NCBI GenBank assembly: GCA_002633005.1 | Contig: NMRA01000064.1 | Span: 921,997 to 985,996, forward strand | Direction of reading: 5' to 3' | Source: Phoronis australis | Taxonomy: Eukaryota; Phoronida; Phoronidae | Length of the DNA: 64,000 nt | Part shown: positions 34,691 to 46,204 of the stretch, in pieces | Layout: each line of letters starts with the position of its first letter | How positions within the stretch are numbered: the first letter of the stretch is position 1 | Made by a program: the position numbers and the translations under genes | The notes under the pieces: model-generated | The model's database searches: none | What the model was told of the DNA's origin: nothing | What the model saw: the letters and a program-made list of their open reading frames with translations, nothing else

Positions 34691-34959
34691 AAATCCTGCA
34701 GTTATCCCGCAACTGGTTCTCCCAAAACAATATTTTATACGCTGACAACTGGAAAAAAGTGCCACCCAGGTTCGTAGGGATTCTGATTGAATAGTGTAAG
34801 TTGAGAAAAAATAAATTCTACGACTCTGTTTCAGCGAAAACCTACCAATTTATCACGTAGAGGTACATTAACTATCATAGGACCAGTTTCATGCAGTCTT
34901 GGATGTATCACGCAGCCTCTGCACAGACTGAATGTTTTTTGGTGTTGGATAAATGGCCA

Positions 34960-35830
34960 TCTGGTGTAGCAAAACGCGTACACGTAGACTTCAGGAAGTA
35001 CTGAGCGTGATTATGGCTATCCAATAATTCTCCATGCTAGACGTGCGAGAGCGTGTGAACGTGTGTGGGTTTGTGTGTGCTTTAACGAGAAACATTAATG
35101 CACGACACACACTGGACTGTACCAGTTCTTTTGAAGATGGAAGAGTGGGGCCTCTAATTCAAAATCTGGTAACAAATCCCCAAGTTTCGTAATACAGGAT
35201 TTGAGAATTCTTCCATATTGTTATGTGGCGCCAGGGTCGTGAGACACCAGGAGGTGCTATACGTGTCAAGATGTGATTATGTACGAGATGGTAAGGGAAG
35301 GGGGAATTCTCCTTTGTAACTAGTTAAAATTGACCCTTGCTCAACTCTTCCAAAGCGCTTCTGCTCAGATGTCATATACTCAACGAGTAAGTCAATTTGT
35401 CTCCCGTAATACACATAGACGTGGTGAATCTACACTCTCGAACTGCAAAAGCGTTGTGACGAGAAACAGGTGTAGGTGAAAACTGATGGAGTGGCGCTAG
35501 AAGCAGTGTGGTTCTGTTGTCCTATTATTTACTGGTCTCCTGGTGGACGGAGTTTGTGAAGTGAATGGTCAAGAAGAAAAACGACCACGGAGTTTTCTGC
35601 CATAAAGTTCAGGGACAATCATGGCAAAAGCGACAAGAAATGGTGGAACTTAACGAACCATACTCCTGCAAACTGTTCGAGTATCTGCTCCTCGGATATG
35701 TACAATATTTGTTGTGGTTGTCCTCACTGAAATGGTGATTAATAATTCCGAATACCTGCATGTGTGTTTATAGGTGGCCATCCGTCAATGAGGAATGATT
35801 GCTCATTTACAGCCTATTGTACAAAAATTT
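34960..35830. repeat. Segmental duplication Q, copy 2
   Basis: Partner of 30520-31530 in direct orientation. It lacks the long GT run and the 153-bp MITE and so keeps the pre-insertion state. No coding frame. Confidence 0.85.
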
Positions 35831-36651
35831 AGATAAGTACTTAAAAATGGTTCGATTGGAGTCCCTGAACATCAACATATGGGTATAGAGATTTAATATG
35901 TTCAGTTATATGCATGAAAACATACGTGGGCATTTTTTCGGATATTTAATTATATTTTTTTGTTTCCCCTCCTTATTTCCTGCACAAAATAGAATTAAGA
36001 AGTTGATGTTTGGGGGAATACGCGGGGGATAGTTTCCGACTAAATTATTTCCTAAATTTCATAGTATCCGTAATTTGTCGCTGTCTCTTCTTTGAGACTC
36101 AGTAGAACGTGCCAACGGCAAAATGCGAGAAAAATGAAAATTTTACACGTTGTTTCATTCAGTTGTGTCATTTATTTTGTTTACTGATTATTATGAATCT
36201 AAAACCAAAGTGAGAGCGTTTATGTGCGTTTTGAAGTATAAAAATGAGATGAGGACGTTATTTCAAACTTGTAAGGAATGAAAACAACTAAATCGATGAA
36301 TAGTATACAGCCACTAGTAACTGTCTATTGTCATTCTAAACGAGACAATAGTAAAGCTGTATGCTCACATGGAGATCCGGCTAAATATGTACTCCGCAAA
36401 TGTATTGACGCACAACACTGTGCCTCCACATTTCGAGGAAAAATGTAAAATTGCAACAATACTAAATTAGATTACAATACTAACTATATATAATTTTAGA
36501 TTGTTCAAAACCAGTTTAGGCAATTTTCCATTGTGCCAAATATCAAAATTTACGGTAAGCCAAATAAAATTTAGCTTAATATAACTAAACTTTGCTTTCG
36601 ACTGTGGTTTGTAGTGGTTAAATACGACAAACCAGTCTAAATGTTATGCAT

Positions 36652-39600
36652 TTACACGGTTGACTTAATTTTCATAACTGTCTCTTTAAGCAAGTATACC
36701 ATTCTGGCGTTTGATTGATAATGCATGCATTTCCAAGTCATGACATGGCACGTTCCGTTGTATGGGTAGTAGCCGTTTAAGTTTAATCTGGCGCAGCTAT
36801 GGAACCACCAACCGCTCGATGTCCGCGCGGCGCAACTACGCTCGTAATACCACTCGCTGTCGTTGTCTTGATCGGGCGCCGAAAACAAATTCCCATTTTC
36901 ATTTCTTAAGGTCGCAGATGTTAAGTTTGCAGTGTTTGGTGGTGATACGGATAGTTTGTACTTTTCTTTTTCATTTTCAATTGCAAAAGAAGCGTGGTCA
37001 CGTGTCACGATTTGACCACTCCACTCCGTCATAACATACCGTAGTCTGTACTGTGCTTGCTGGGTAATGTAATGAATGTTGTCATTGCCAAGCCACAGTT
37101 CCCCGTCAGGTGTACCAAACCCTTCTTTGTAATTGTTCCAGAGCATATCAAAGTTAAGACTTCCGTCAAATCTTTGCTGAATGACCGTCCAGCCATCCTG
37201 ACAAAGTACGCGAAACGAGTTCGTGCTGTTAAAGGGCCGAATGACCAGAAATCCAGTGTAGTTAATTTCTGGAAAATATAAAAATAAAGGGTAAAACTTC
37301 TGATACGTTAGCTGTTCGGACATTGGAGAAATGGAGGAGCATGCGAGACTTTGTCTCTGTGTATGATCAGTAGTTAACAACTAAAATGGCTATAAAATAT
37401 GAGGTAAATTTTCAAAAATCTTACGATAATGAAAAGTTGCCAAATATTAAAGCCCCGAAACGGTAGCGTTTTCACACAAAAAGCGATAGATTCATACCAA
37501 GCCTACATGAGATTATGAATGCCGTGACCCGAATAAGTGTCATTGTTGAATATTCGAATCATTAATTGCTTCTCAAGAGTCGATGCTCAGTTCCGGTCTG
37601 TTAAAAAACACGAACAAGAATGCATGTTTATTGTCGAACGTAAAAACTTTGCTATAAGATTTTATAGACGACTAGTAAAATAGTTGTGACTCTCGGGTAC
37701 AAAGAAAACTCGGAATGGTACCCAAATCGTAATAGCACCAGTTAGCACTGAGTCGGTGAGGCATCGGAAAAATTAACGCAAAAATTTGACTCGTTGCAAC
37801 TTTGGGACGGAACACTGCAAAGATCAAAATGAAATGTTCAAACATATTGAACTGGCCTACTTTTCTAAATGAAATGTTTCATAAGTTGACAAAAAGTGTA
37901 ACAGTACGTAGAATCGATTCAAACATGACTAATGATAATGATGACATTGTGTGTACATATTTTGTTACGATGAAAAGTAAAAGTAAGTAGAAGGTTGAGA
38001 AACAGAGAGTGTGATATTGATATATGTGTGCGTGCGTGTGTGTGCTTGCGTGTGTGCTTGCGTGTGTGCTTGCGTCCGTGTGAAATTAGTGACGCAAGTT
38101 GATTGAACAGCGCGCAAAGTTTAACTCAAGCTAAGTCACAAAGTCACTGTTGTGGAAGCAACTACAAATAACACACTTGAGAGTTGAGTTTTAAAAGCAA
38201 GCCGTGATGATTGCATTGCTTGCAATGGACATCAACGCAATCAGAAAGCGAAGATGTGCACATTCATGCTTCCGACTAGAGCTACGGCGCACAGCCAGTA
38301 GCAGAGCCCGTTTATCATTGCTGAAGATGTGATTAAAGATCAGTATAAACCCACGTCTATACATGAGCGCATTCAAATACGCATTCTTTCACATTCATGA
38401 TCTTACATAGCAATTTAAAACCACAGTTTTGACGAAGATGATTAGTGAAACATAAACAGCCCCTAAAGAACTGATAGGTTTTTCTTGGTAGAGAACAGCC
38501 TCGATCTGAATGGCTTGTCGTTGCGCGTCATGTTATGCTCCGACAGGGATCACTAGGAACAATAAACTGTCAATTCTTTGCAAATCCAGAAATCATTTAT
38601 CTTTGTAAGAAACAAGTTGAGAGCAATTTTATAGCGGCAAGTGGTCTGAATCAGAAGTTCGCTTCTTGTCGTGACAGAACGCGTGTTTATATGCGCTTTA
38701 AACATACCTGGTTGCGAGCAGTCGAAAAATACCTGAAAAGGGAAAATGAGCAGTTATTTCGGACTTATGAAATGACAATACCGTGAATAATACGCTTAAA
38801 AGGAAGTCACGTATTTCTTAAGATATGCGGGAATTTTCACCGTTCGTCCTTCTGAGGATCAAAAAGAGCGCGGCGCCGGAGTCGGGAACAGTTGTGTTGA
38901 CCGCCTTGCCCGATGCGAGCACGACCCAATTATCCGACCATAAACTGTATTTTACATCTCTGACTGTACATAATGGCGAATTTTCAAGGTGCATTAGCCA
39001 CTAATTATCGTTGAAAACGAAAGCCACGACGGTATTCAGCTAAAAAAAAAACAACCAAGTACGGTTTTCGATTTTTAAAAATCGATGAACTAATAACCTA
39101 AAAAAACAACCATTGTGTGCGATTGAAGATAAACTACCGCGCGTATTGATATACTCGGTGGATATACAAACGCTGATCAGAGTTAACATTATCACATGGG
39201 TTCATTTTTCAATATTCTTTCATCCTCGTTTAACCAGATTTTAGACCAGGAAACAGTTGTAGTTAACATGTGCCCACTTTTCATTTTTTATTACTGACAA
39301 AGAGCTAGAATAGTTACATAGTCAGTGCTACTGAAATTGTCCAGAGATTCCAATTCTTCAGTTTGGTTATCACCATATTTGCATTTTTGTATATATTTTA
39401 TGATTTGAGTTCTTTAAACTTTAATTACACGTGAAATGTTTAGTGTACTTCTAATGTGGAAAGTTCAGGGATGGGCTCACAATGAAATTAACTAATTAAG
39501 TTTCGCTGGCGATCAAAATCTCCCACTGTTTTGGTACTTCAAGTCAAAGTTATCAACCCGTTCCCAGTAAGAAAAAATAACAAGTGGGCAGACGCATTAA

Positions 39601-40793
39601 AAATAAAATAACGAAAACCAGTATGAAACATGTCGTTCCTTTGGGAAGTGACCCTTTGTGAAGATAAACACAAGTTAAACTTTTTAGTCATTTTGTAATA
39701 TTTATAAAGTACCAACTTAAAACTGCTCTCCAGAGTTGCAGGTTGTAACATCTGCAAATGTCAGAGAAAACCAAATTGAGGGTACTAACAACACATTACC
39801 ATTGTTGAGATAGTAATGCTAGCTATTGCCTTTCCACTTCATTAGCTCAGATCTACATCAATACAATTAAAATGCGTGCTGAATAGGCATCCTAAATGTC
39901 GTCTGCGGCTAAGGGAATCTGAGCGGTGACCAATGTAAGCGAGAAATTCTCCACATGCCCTACGGAAGCTGGAACCGGTGAAGACATTGTTGCGTTTAAT
40001 AGCACATAGAATGTTTATTGCCAGCGTGCACAAGCGTCAGACCTCTTTCTGTATTTTTACCCGCAAAAAATTAATTATACCGCCGTGGCTAATGTGGAGT
40101 ATTATCTTTACTGTAAAGAAATATAGTTAAGAATTCATTAGATTACAAAACCCATCTTTCCCGCAAAACAACATAGATCTTTTCTTGGACCAGATCCTTT
40201 CTATTTGGGCCTACTGCTCTGGGAAAGTTCATTGAGATTGCTTCTGAAATGACGTAACTCTCGAAAACCCCGTCGCGGTTTTCTAAATTACCAGTTCTTG
40301 GTCGTTTTCGCAACTTCAGATTTTTCGTAACAACAATGAAAGCCTTTAGTTAATTTTATCCCTCTTTCAAAAGTGGAACATTATAGCATGTTATTGAAAG
40401 GTGCATCAAGGAAAGTCTCGTTTGAATCACACCAATCTGTCCTACACGCAAGGATTAGGCTAACAAGAGGATTTCTCTTACAATCCGCGTATACATGGCC
40501 CTGAGATAAGTGAGCGAACCTACCTTCCGCCCAACAGTGTGTCCTCCGACTGGATTCTCGCTTAACCAGTGATCACAATGTAGACAACGTTTATTATTGT
40601 TGTTGTATAAAAAAGTAACACAAGAGATGTCGCTGCTGCAAGTGATTGCACATTCTTCAACAGCTGCTGTGACGTAATGGTCCTTTCCAACGCAGTAATT
40701 TTCGGTTGTTTTTCCCAGTTTAAATTCGGTTAGCATCGCCGTAACGCTTAAAAGACACCATAGGTAGGCTGTTGTTACGATGGTCCTTGACAT
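36652..40793 (-). CDS. PAN-fibrinogen secreted protein, copy A
   Basis: Exons 40524-40793 (90 codons), 38708-38732 (25 nt) and 36652-37268 (617 nt) give 303 residues with the same lengths and phases as copy B. Residues 1-19 are a signal peptide (MSRTIVTTAYLWCLLSVTA). The PAN-like domain has LTEFKLGKTTENYC, ECAITC, RCLHCDHW and GRK. The microexon reads VFFDCSQP. The fibrinogen domain has INYTGFLVIRPF, QDGWTVIQQRFDGSLNF, GELWLGNDNIHYIT, DQDND and SGWWFHSCARLNLN. An open frame continues upstream of the chosen ATG to 41045, but the homologues support the start at 40793. The microexon supplies the first fibrinogen-domain cysteine. Likely secreted; a recognition or matrix role is a family-level inference. 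Intron 1 (1791 nt) is longer than in B, through about 1 kb of extra sequence around 38.8-39.9 kb. Confidence 0.88.
38025..38082. repeat. GTGTGTGCTTGCGT tandem repeat in intron 2 of gene A
   Basis: A 14-bp unit, (G)TGTGTGCTTGCGT, is repeated about three to four times after a short GT tract. Confidence 0.9.
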
Positions 40794-40849
40794 TGCAAAA
40801 CGTTTTCTACAATGAAATTTCAATCGCATAATCATTGGTTTCGTTGGGC

Positions 40850-41060
40850 GTTTATTGGCATTTTCGCACTTAGTTAGTTGACCTGTGTTTTGTGGAGCTT
40901 GCGTCAAGTGAGACGTACCAGGAACAATATGCTGTTGACACTTTATGTTTCTCATAGTAATTGCCATCTTTTTGCACGACCTATGAAACACACTACTGAT
41001 TGCGGAGGTGTGTGTTAATGCGTGAGAAATCACGCTGGAGAGCATACACGCGAATTATAC
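40850..41060 (-). promoter_or_regulatory. Conserved 5' flank of gene A (likely promoter or 5' UTR)
   Basis: Blocks GTACCAGGAACAATATG, GTTGACACTTTATGTTTCTCAT and CCTATGAAACACA are shared with the flanks at 5.4 and 34.4 kb. It lies 60-270 bp upstream of the start codon. Conservation among decayed and live copies shows common descent; promoter activity is inferred from position only. Confidence 0.45.
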
Positions 41061-41069
41061 TTGATTTCT

Positions 41070-41770
41070 TTGTACAATAAAAGTGGAAAATTGGTATACT
41101 ACATATCACTGCAAAAATAATTGATGAAGTTTTTGTAATGCTGGCAACAATACGTCGGTTGCACTTGAATTTCTTGTCCTCAGATATCTAAGTGCAGAAC
41201 GATATTGATGTTAGGGTGTGATGTCGATTAACTGATAAATGACGGACAAAGAAGATTCCAAATTTGAGATTACCTTGGGCGTGATCTGATCATAAACAAT
41301 AAGATCATATTTCTATGACCAGACCTAATACAGGCCTAAGCACACAGACCAACCGCAATGTCGACCGGAGGTGAAGATTTAACGCAATCTTTGTTCTCAT
41401 TTTCCAATTCTCCTAATTCTCGTTAGTGTTACAACCAAAAGGATCTAAAATACTTTAAAATTCTATTTATTTATTAAGGTGACAAAAAGTTTATTAAGCT
41501 GCCAAAACGAAACATGAATTAAGCCAGATTAGCTCATAAAATCGGTCTACAATAGAACTTATTTCTGTTGCCAACAAGAACATCGATCACACTTGATTTA
41601 GGCCAGAACAGAAGCACGAACTTTAAAATTAGTGCGTAAGTAAATAACGACATATCTATCCAACGTTTCGGTTTATTACTCTAAACCATTCTAAAGGAAA
41701 CAGTTCACAGACTCAAAACGGGCGACACAGGTAGTGAAGAGATTGTACAGGTACACGTCATTGTGAGAGG
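41070..41770. other. Intergenic, no gene seen
   Basis: AT-rich sequence without a recognisable frame. A short near-repeat (TTATTAAGGTGACAAAAAG / TTATTAAGCTGCCAAAACG) is at 41473-41510. Confidence 0.4.
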
Positions 41771-41777
41771 GAGAAAC

Positions 41778-41925
41778 CTGGGCCCGGTCTCCAATCTCCG
41801 TACTCAGACTCATACTCATACTCGAGATTCCATACTCAAAATCGTGCTTACTGGAGTCGTACTCAAAAAANTGTGAGTTTGAGCATGATTCGAGTCTGAG
41901 TACGGAGATTGGAGACCGGGCCCAG
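41778..41925. mobile_element. 148-bp element with 33-bp inverted repeats
   Basis: CTGGGCCCGGTCTCCAATCTCCGTACTCAGACTC at the left end is repeated in inverse at the right end (GAGTCTGAGTACGGAGATTGG...CCGGGCCCAG) with almost no mismatch. The middle is made of ACTC/GAGT words and holds the isolated N at 41871. A MITE of unknown family. Confidence 0.85.
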
Positions 41926-42059
41926 AAATCAAAACAGTTGGAGCTCAAATGAACCAATGTTTCTATTGAGGTAACGCTGAGCATGATTCAACCATATATG
42001 CATAGCCTCTTTTATAAGGAGCCTGAGGGTCTGAACACCAGAGTAATCTATAGTGTACA

Positions 42060-43865
42060 CTGCTCTCCAAATCTGCCTCCACTGGTATGAGAATGAAACT
42101 TGGCGAAAATGTTAACAAAACATGTTAATTTCATTGCATGAAATAAAAACTTTGTCAGCCAGTTTATTAGTTATACATTTTGGCACCTCAAATGTACTAA
42201 AATCAGAACTTTTCAAATATCTGAGATCGTTGCGTCAGCACGTGAAATCAGATTGTATTTAATGTTTTTTTTTGATATTTTGCAATGAATTTGTTCCTCC
42301 ACCTAGAACTACAGTGCACCTAGATACCATAAATGACTACATTTTTGTAAAAATCGATTATGTCCTCCCAGTGAACATGAACTCGACAAATGTAGGTTAT
42401 TTTGATTTATAGTTGTTATGCCTTGTAATTTCCATATGGGTATTTCTTCACACATGTTCAAATCAGATTTTCTGTTGATTAAATTTTTATGCAATGCATT
42501 GTAATATAAAATGAATGATAAGTTTAGTGGCATGACCACAATTTTTTATACGACATAAAACAAAAGGCCGTAAAAGTCTTGTTTTCCTGACGAAATACCG
42601 TGTTTGCCGTTCTCTGAAAACATTCGAACGACAAGATAGACTCCACCACTGTCCCTGGCAACTCGTCGCGTGAATATTGCCCATCGGTCGTATCATTGTT
42701 TTCCGTTGTTGTGTCATTGTTGGATATAACGACACAGGTCACATGGATACAGAACCTTAGGCGTACATCAGACCGTTGCCGATAAATACTTGTCATTATT
42801 ATAACAACGGGAACAATGAAGATGCTAATCTATTGTTCTCTATGCAACCAAGTTTCACGTGGATGACGACAGAAAAGGAATGCCAAAGTATCCACAAAAA
42901 CTTATCACGCACCTCAGTAACTCTTACCGCGCACAACAATTCTTCCCATGGAACCTAAACACCAATTTTTTATATCCATGTATTGTGCTGTATTGCTCAT
43001 GATTTGGGTTCAGATTCCGTTGTATTAAGATTACAATCCCCAACCCTAAATATGCCGTTTGAGTAAAAGTTTTTGACATTGCAGGTTTATGGATTTACTC
43101 TCTTTTAAATGAAGAGTAAAGATTAAATTCTGCACCGGTTTTTCAAAAGTAATCACTTGCTGGAAGATCACACACCTAAAAAATAATACAATGTTTGACA
43201 ATTTTATTCCTTATCTCATTTGAAAGTTATCTACCTCACAGGCAACTCGTCTAAGTTGAAAATATTTCACGTGAAAAAATATAAAACACCAACTAGAGAC
43301 TAGTATACTACAGAATATGTTTTCATAATACAATACAAAGATAACTGTACAGTCAAAAGTGCCAATGTTATGACTAATAAACAAATACCTTCTAGGCCTT
43401 TTCAACACTCCAATTGATACAGGACAGAGTCAACCACACAAAACCCATAAAGTCAGAGAATTACACTTAAGGTGATGTAGTCTCATTGTGAAAAAGGGAT
43501 TTCGCAATGTCGCTGGCAACACAGTAAATTTTTTCTTCTTCTTCACAAACTTGAGGTGGCTGTTTGTACGGAGAATTGTGTACCACATCAATGTTCTTAT
43601 CAACACTAACCACCACAAAATGAAAAATTGGCTTTTCGGTTCCAATTAGACAGCATTTTGCAACGAAATGGTCGTGGAAGAAATACTTTTGCAACATGGT
43701 TTGCATTGCAATTGCCGTGCGATTACAGTTGTACATACATACTTGACCAGTTACGAAATTACTCATGGGAACCATGAAATTCTCAATTCACCAAAAACCA
43801 AGGAGTTACCAGAGCTAATGTGCCAACACTTTTCAGTACTGCAACAAAATTTGAAGTGGACATCT
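42060..43865. repeat. Segmental duplication P, copy 2
   Basis: Direct-orientation partner of 26960-28830, upstream of gene A. Minus-strand open segments at 42524-42796 and 27515-27727 share CVVxSNNDTT, ENND, TDG, DELP, TVVE, LSF and RTANxVFR, so that frame is partly preserved in both copies; no family is recognised. Confidence 0.9.
43467..43775 (-). CDS. Uncharacterised open segment (102 codons)
   Basis: It starts MVPMSNFVTGQVCMYNCNR and continues through MQTMLQKYFFHDHFVAKCCL, KPIFHFVVVSVDKNIDVVHN and VCEEEEKIYCVAS. The composition looks protein-like, with alternating hydrophobic strands and regular Cys. There is no signal peptide or membrane segment. A diverged copy at 28440-28790 is frameshifted. 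I do not recognise the family; it could be an exon of an unannotated gene or a transposon fragment. No splice context was established. Confidence 0.3.
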   Translation of the reverse strand: MVPMSNFVTGQVCMYNCNRTAIAMQTMLQKYFFHDHFVAKCCLIGTEKPIFHFVVVSVDKNIDVVHNSPYKQPPQVCEEEEKIYCVASDIAKSLFHNETTSP

Positions 43866-43910
43866 CTACATTGTAAGATGGCTTGTTTAATAGAGTGTGA
43901 TGTTGTAACT

Positions 43911-43990
43911 ACTTTCTATGTCAGAGGCCCGGGGTCGGAGGTCGTGACCTTTTAAGAAAAGCCTGGCTATTTTTGTCAAATAATGCTTTT
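43911..43990. repeat. Block shared with 22470-22550
   Basis: Same orientation and about 90% identical by eye to the sequence just 3' of gene B. It directly follows segmental duplication P copy 2. Confidence 0.75.
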
Positions 43991-44169
43991 ACACAACACC
44001 AATTGAAAACTTAAATATTATAGAAATAAATTGAATTTATAAATTAAGGTTTACCAACTATTATAGCTTAAAACACGTTTTTTTCACGCTAAGCTTCGAC
44101 CGGGAAATTATCGTCTGCTAAAGTAGGTTACCACTGGTAACTGAATATAATTCTCAAGTCAAAGATCCT

Positions 44170-44530
44170 GACGACACGATACCCGCATTCAAAGTAGAGA
44201 TCGGTGATTTACAAGTAAGAGGACATGAGAGAAAAATTTCACCGAATTAAGATATCATTTTTATGGAAATTATGTGTCTTATTTTTCGTAGCGCCCAAAG
44301 TACAGTACAATGCGGTTTGTTGAACGTGCGATTATTGCGCGTGCTCATTTAAGTATTCTCACTCTTGATGACGTCAGTCGCTGCGTGGTGTAGTGGTGAA
44401 GTCGGCGACCAGCAAAATTAGGGTCCCGGGTTCGACCCCGTCCTCGGTTTCCCGCCAAATCGTTATCTCACTAGTGAGATAACTTTATGGGTTATTACAC
44501 GGTTATATCTGCCATTTGACGCTAATATTG
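44170..44530 (+). repeat. tRNA-containing repeat, copy 2
   Basis: Partner of 33700-34070 in opposite orientation. The tRNA-like core at about 44385-44448 has an A box (GTGGTGTAGTGGTGAAGTCGG) and a strong B box (GGGTTCGACCCC). The right part carries the palindrome ATCTCACTAGTGAGAT. A tRNA-derived SINE or composite repeat. Confidence 0.8.
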
Positions 44531-44539
44531 TGGTATAAA

Positions 44540-45810
44540 TCTCTATGTTTAAATCAAAGGTATTTTTTTACAAAAAAAATGTCAATTTTAAAACAATAAA
44601 TGTCGGTATATATTTTCTGAAAGTAAAAAGCTTCTTCAAGGGTTTGATGCACTAACTGTGAACTAAGGCTGCTCAGCTGACGGACCTATAGGTAATAGTT
44701 TTGCCTGAAGCTGGCCACTGCCTAAGACTGTTCACTGGCTAGTTCACAACCTCACGAACAGTTTAGATTCGCCAATAGTTGCCGTTCTGCTAAATCATAC
44801 ATAGCTATGGGACCGAGGCCTAATCGAAATTATTTTTGACATTTTACGTTCTACTTCTGTGCTAACTCAAGATGCCTATCAGCTTGTGCTCGGAAAAATC
44901 TATGCTCTATGTATGCAAGTTTCTAGTCCAAGTTCGCACTTGATAACCATTCAGAAGACCTGAGGAAAAAAATCGAGTAACAACTCGAAACTTGGTTGGA
45001 GTTCATATCAGACTCGAACTCCTAGCCTTAATGATGGGGTCATCGAGTGCAAACTAGGCTTAGTCAGTAATCGAAGTAAGCCATATGTATACTCGAGCAT
45101 AGAATAATGGACCCATATAATCTTGAGTTTGCACAAAAGTAGTATAGAAAAGACGGCCAAAATAATCCGAGTTCGAGTTCGCCGAGTATAAAAATTAGAC
45201 ACCGGACCTTGTTGATGTATCATAACAAACACACGAAACAATTGTATCGTGTGACCGCACGATTGCCGTGACAGTCGAATTCTTTAGACATTCTTTGTTT
45301 TGAAATTTGTGCTCCAGTTACCGTCTGAATGTTGAACTTAGCATGATGTCCCACACACGTCCTATTGCATATGAGTGACACTAGAAAGATGCCGAAGATT
45401 TTCTTAACTTCTCGGAAATGGTTGATTAGATTCAAATGAAACTTTCACTTATTATCATTGATGCTGTTGTGAAGAGCTCTACGCTTTTTGAAAAGACGGT
45501 GTTATTATGGCTTTTATGAAGAAAAAGTGAAGCTGCAAAAAGAAAACAAAAAGTATCGCTTTGACGCCGTTCTTGAAATTGCGCCTCGAAAATGTATCTA
45601 AAATTGGTCATTTCATTGATATCCTTTTTGTTGGGAATGTATCTTTCATTTTGGCTTAATTTTGCATCTTGAGATGGCAACGTAACCCTATCAAAATCAG
45701 CGTAGAATCAAGTCCAAAATAAAATTCTGCAAACTTCTACCTTCAGAAGATGTACGCTTTTACTGAGTTAAATGCAGATTTGTTGATCTTGGCACTTGCA
45801 ACCGTCAGGT
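44540..45810. other. Intergenic, no supported gene
   Basis: Only short unrecognised frames, mostly on the minus strand at 45008-45680. GAGTTCGAGT-type words at 44970-45185 faintly recall the 148-bp element at 41.8 kb but do not align clearly. Confidence 0.35.
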
Positions 45811-45818
45811 ATGCTGCG

Positions 45819-45987
45819 AATATGTTATCGCACTCGACACCTATATGCGCCATGTACGACCATACACGTATAAGCCGTGAACGCTGACACAAATGTTGCT
45901 GCCCGGGCGACAATATGTCGACGGCATGTGTATTTTTGCACGCATAAGTTGTCGCCCGGGTGACAATGTGTCGAGTGCGACAATATT
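45819..45987. mobile_element. 169-bp inverted-repeat element
   Basis: The left end AATATGTTATCGCACTCGACAC and right end (reverse-complemented) AATATTGTCGCACTCGACAC form inverted repeats. Inside is a direct repeat GCCCGGGYGACAATRTGTCGA at about 45901 and 45953. A likely MITE; the open frame at 45893-46201 overlaps it by chance. Confidence 0.65.
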
Positions 45988-46204
45988 TGTCATTGGCAAG
46001 GTCCACGGCCAGATTGAGGTTTCAGGAGAAACATGCAAACGTGTCTTCCCCATCACCATAGCAGCTCACCGGCCTCAACCCATGACGTGGTCTTTAACAT
46101 TTGTACGTGTTATGATGATCACATTTGCTCATAACCTCATTTACCCACACGGCATGGTATTAAAATGTCAAGGCGAGCAGTTGACTAAGATTTTTCGCTA
46201 GCAA

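Noticed and set aside
36762-37281. Plus-strand ORFs over the fibrinogen exon of gene A
   Set aside because: Antisense to a clearly conserved fibrinogen domain; no independent homology.
39842-40033. Possible receptor C-terminal exon (GSSFRRACGEFLAYIG)
   Set aside because: Resemblance to a GPCR tail is only a short basic-hydrophobic pattern; it lies in intron 1 of gene A with no helix upstream.
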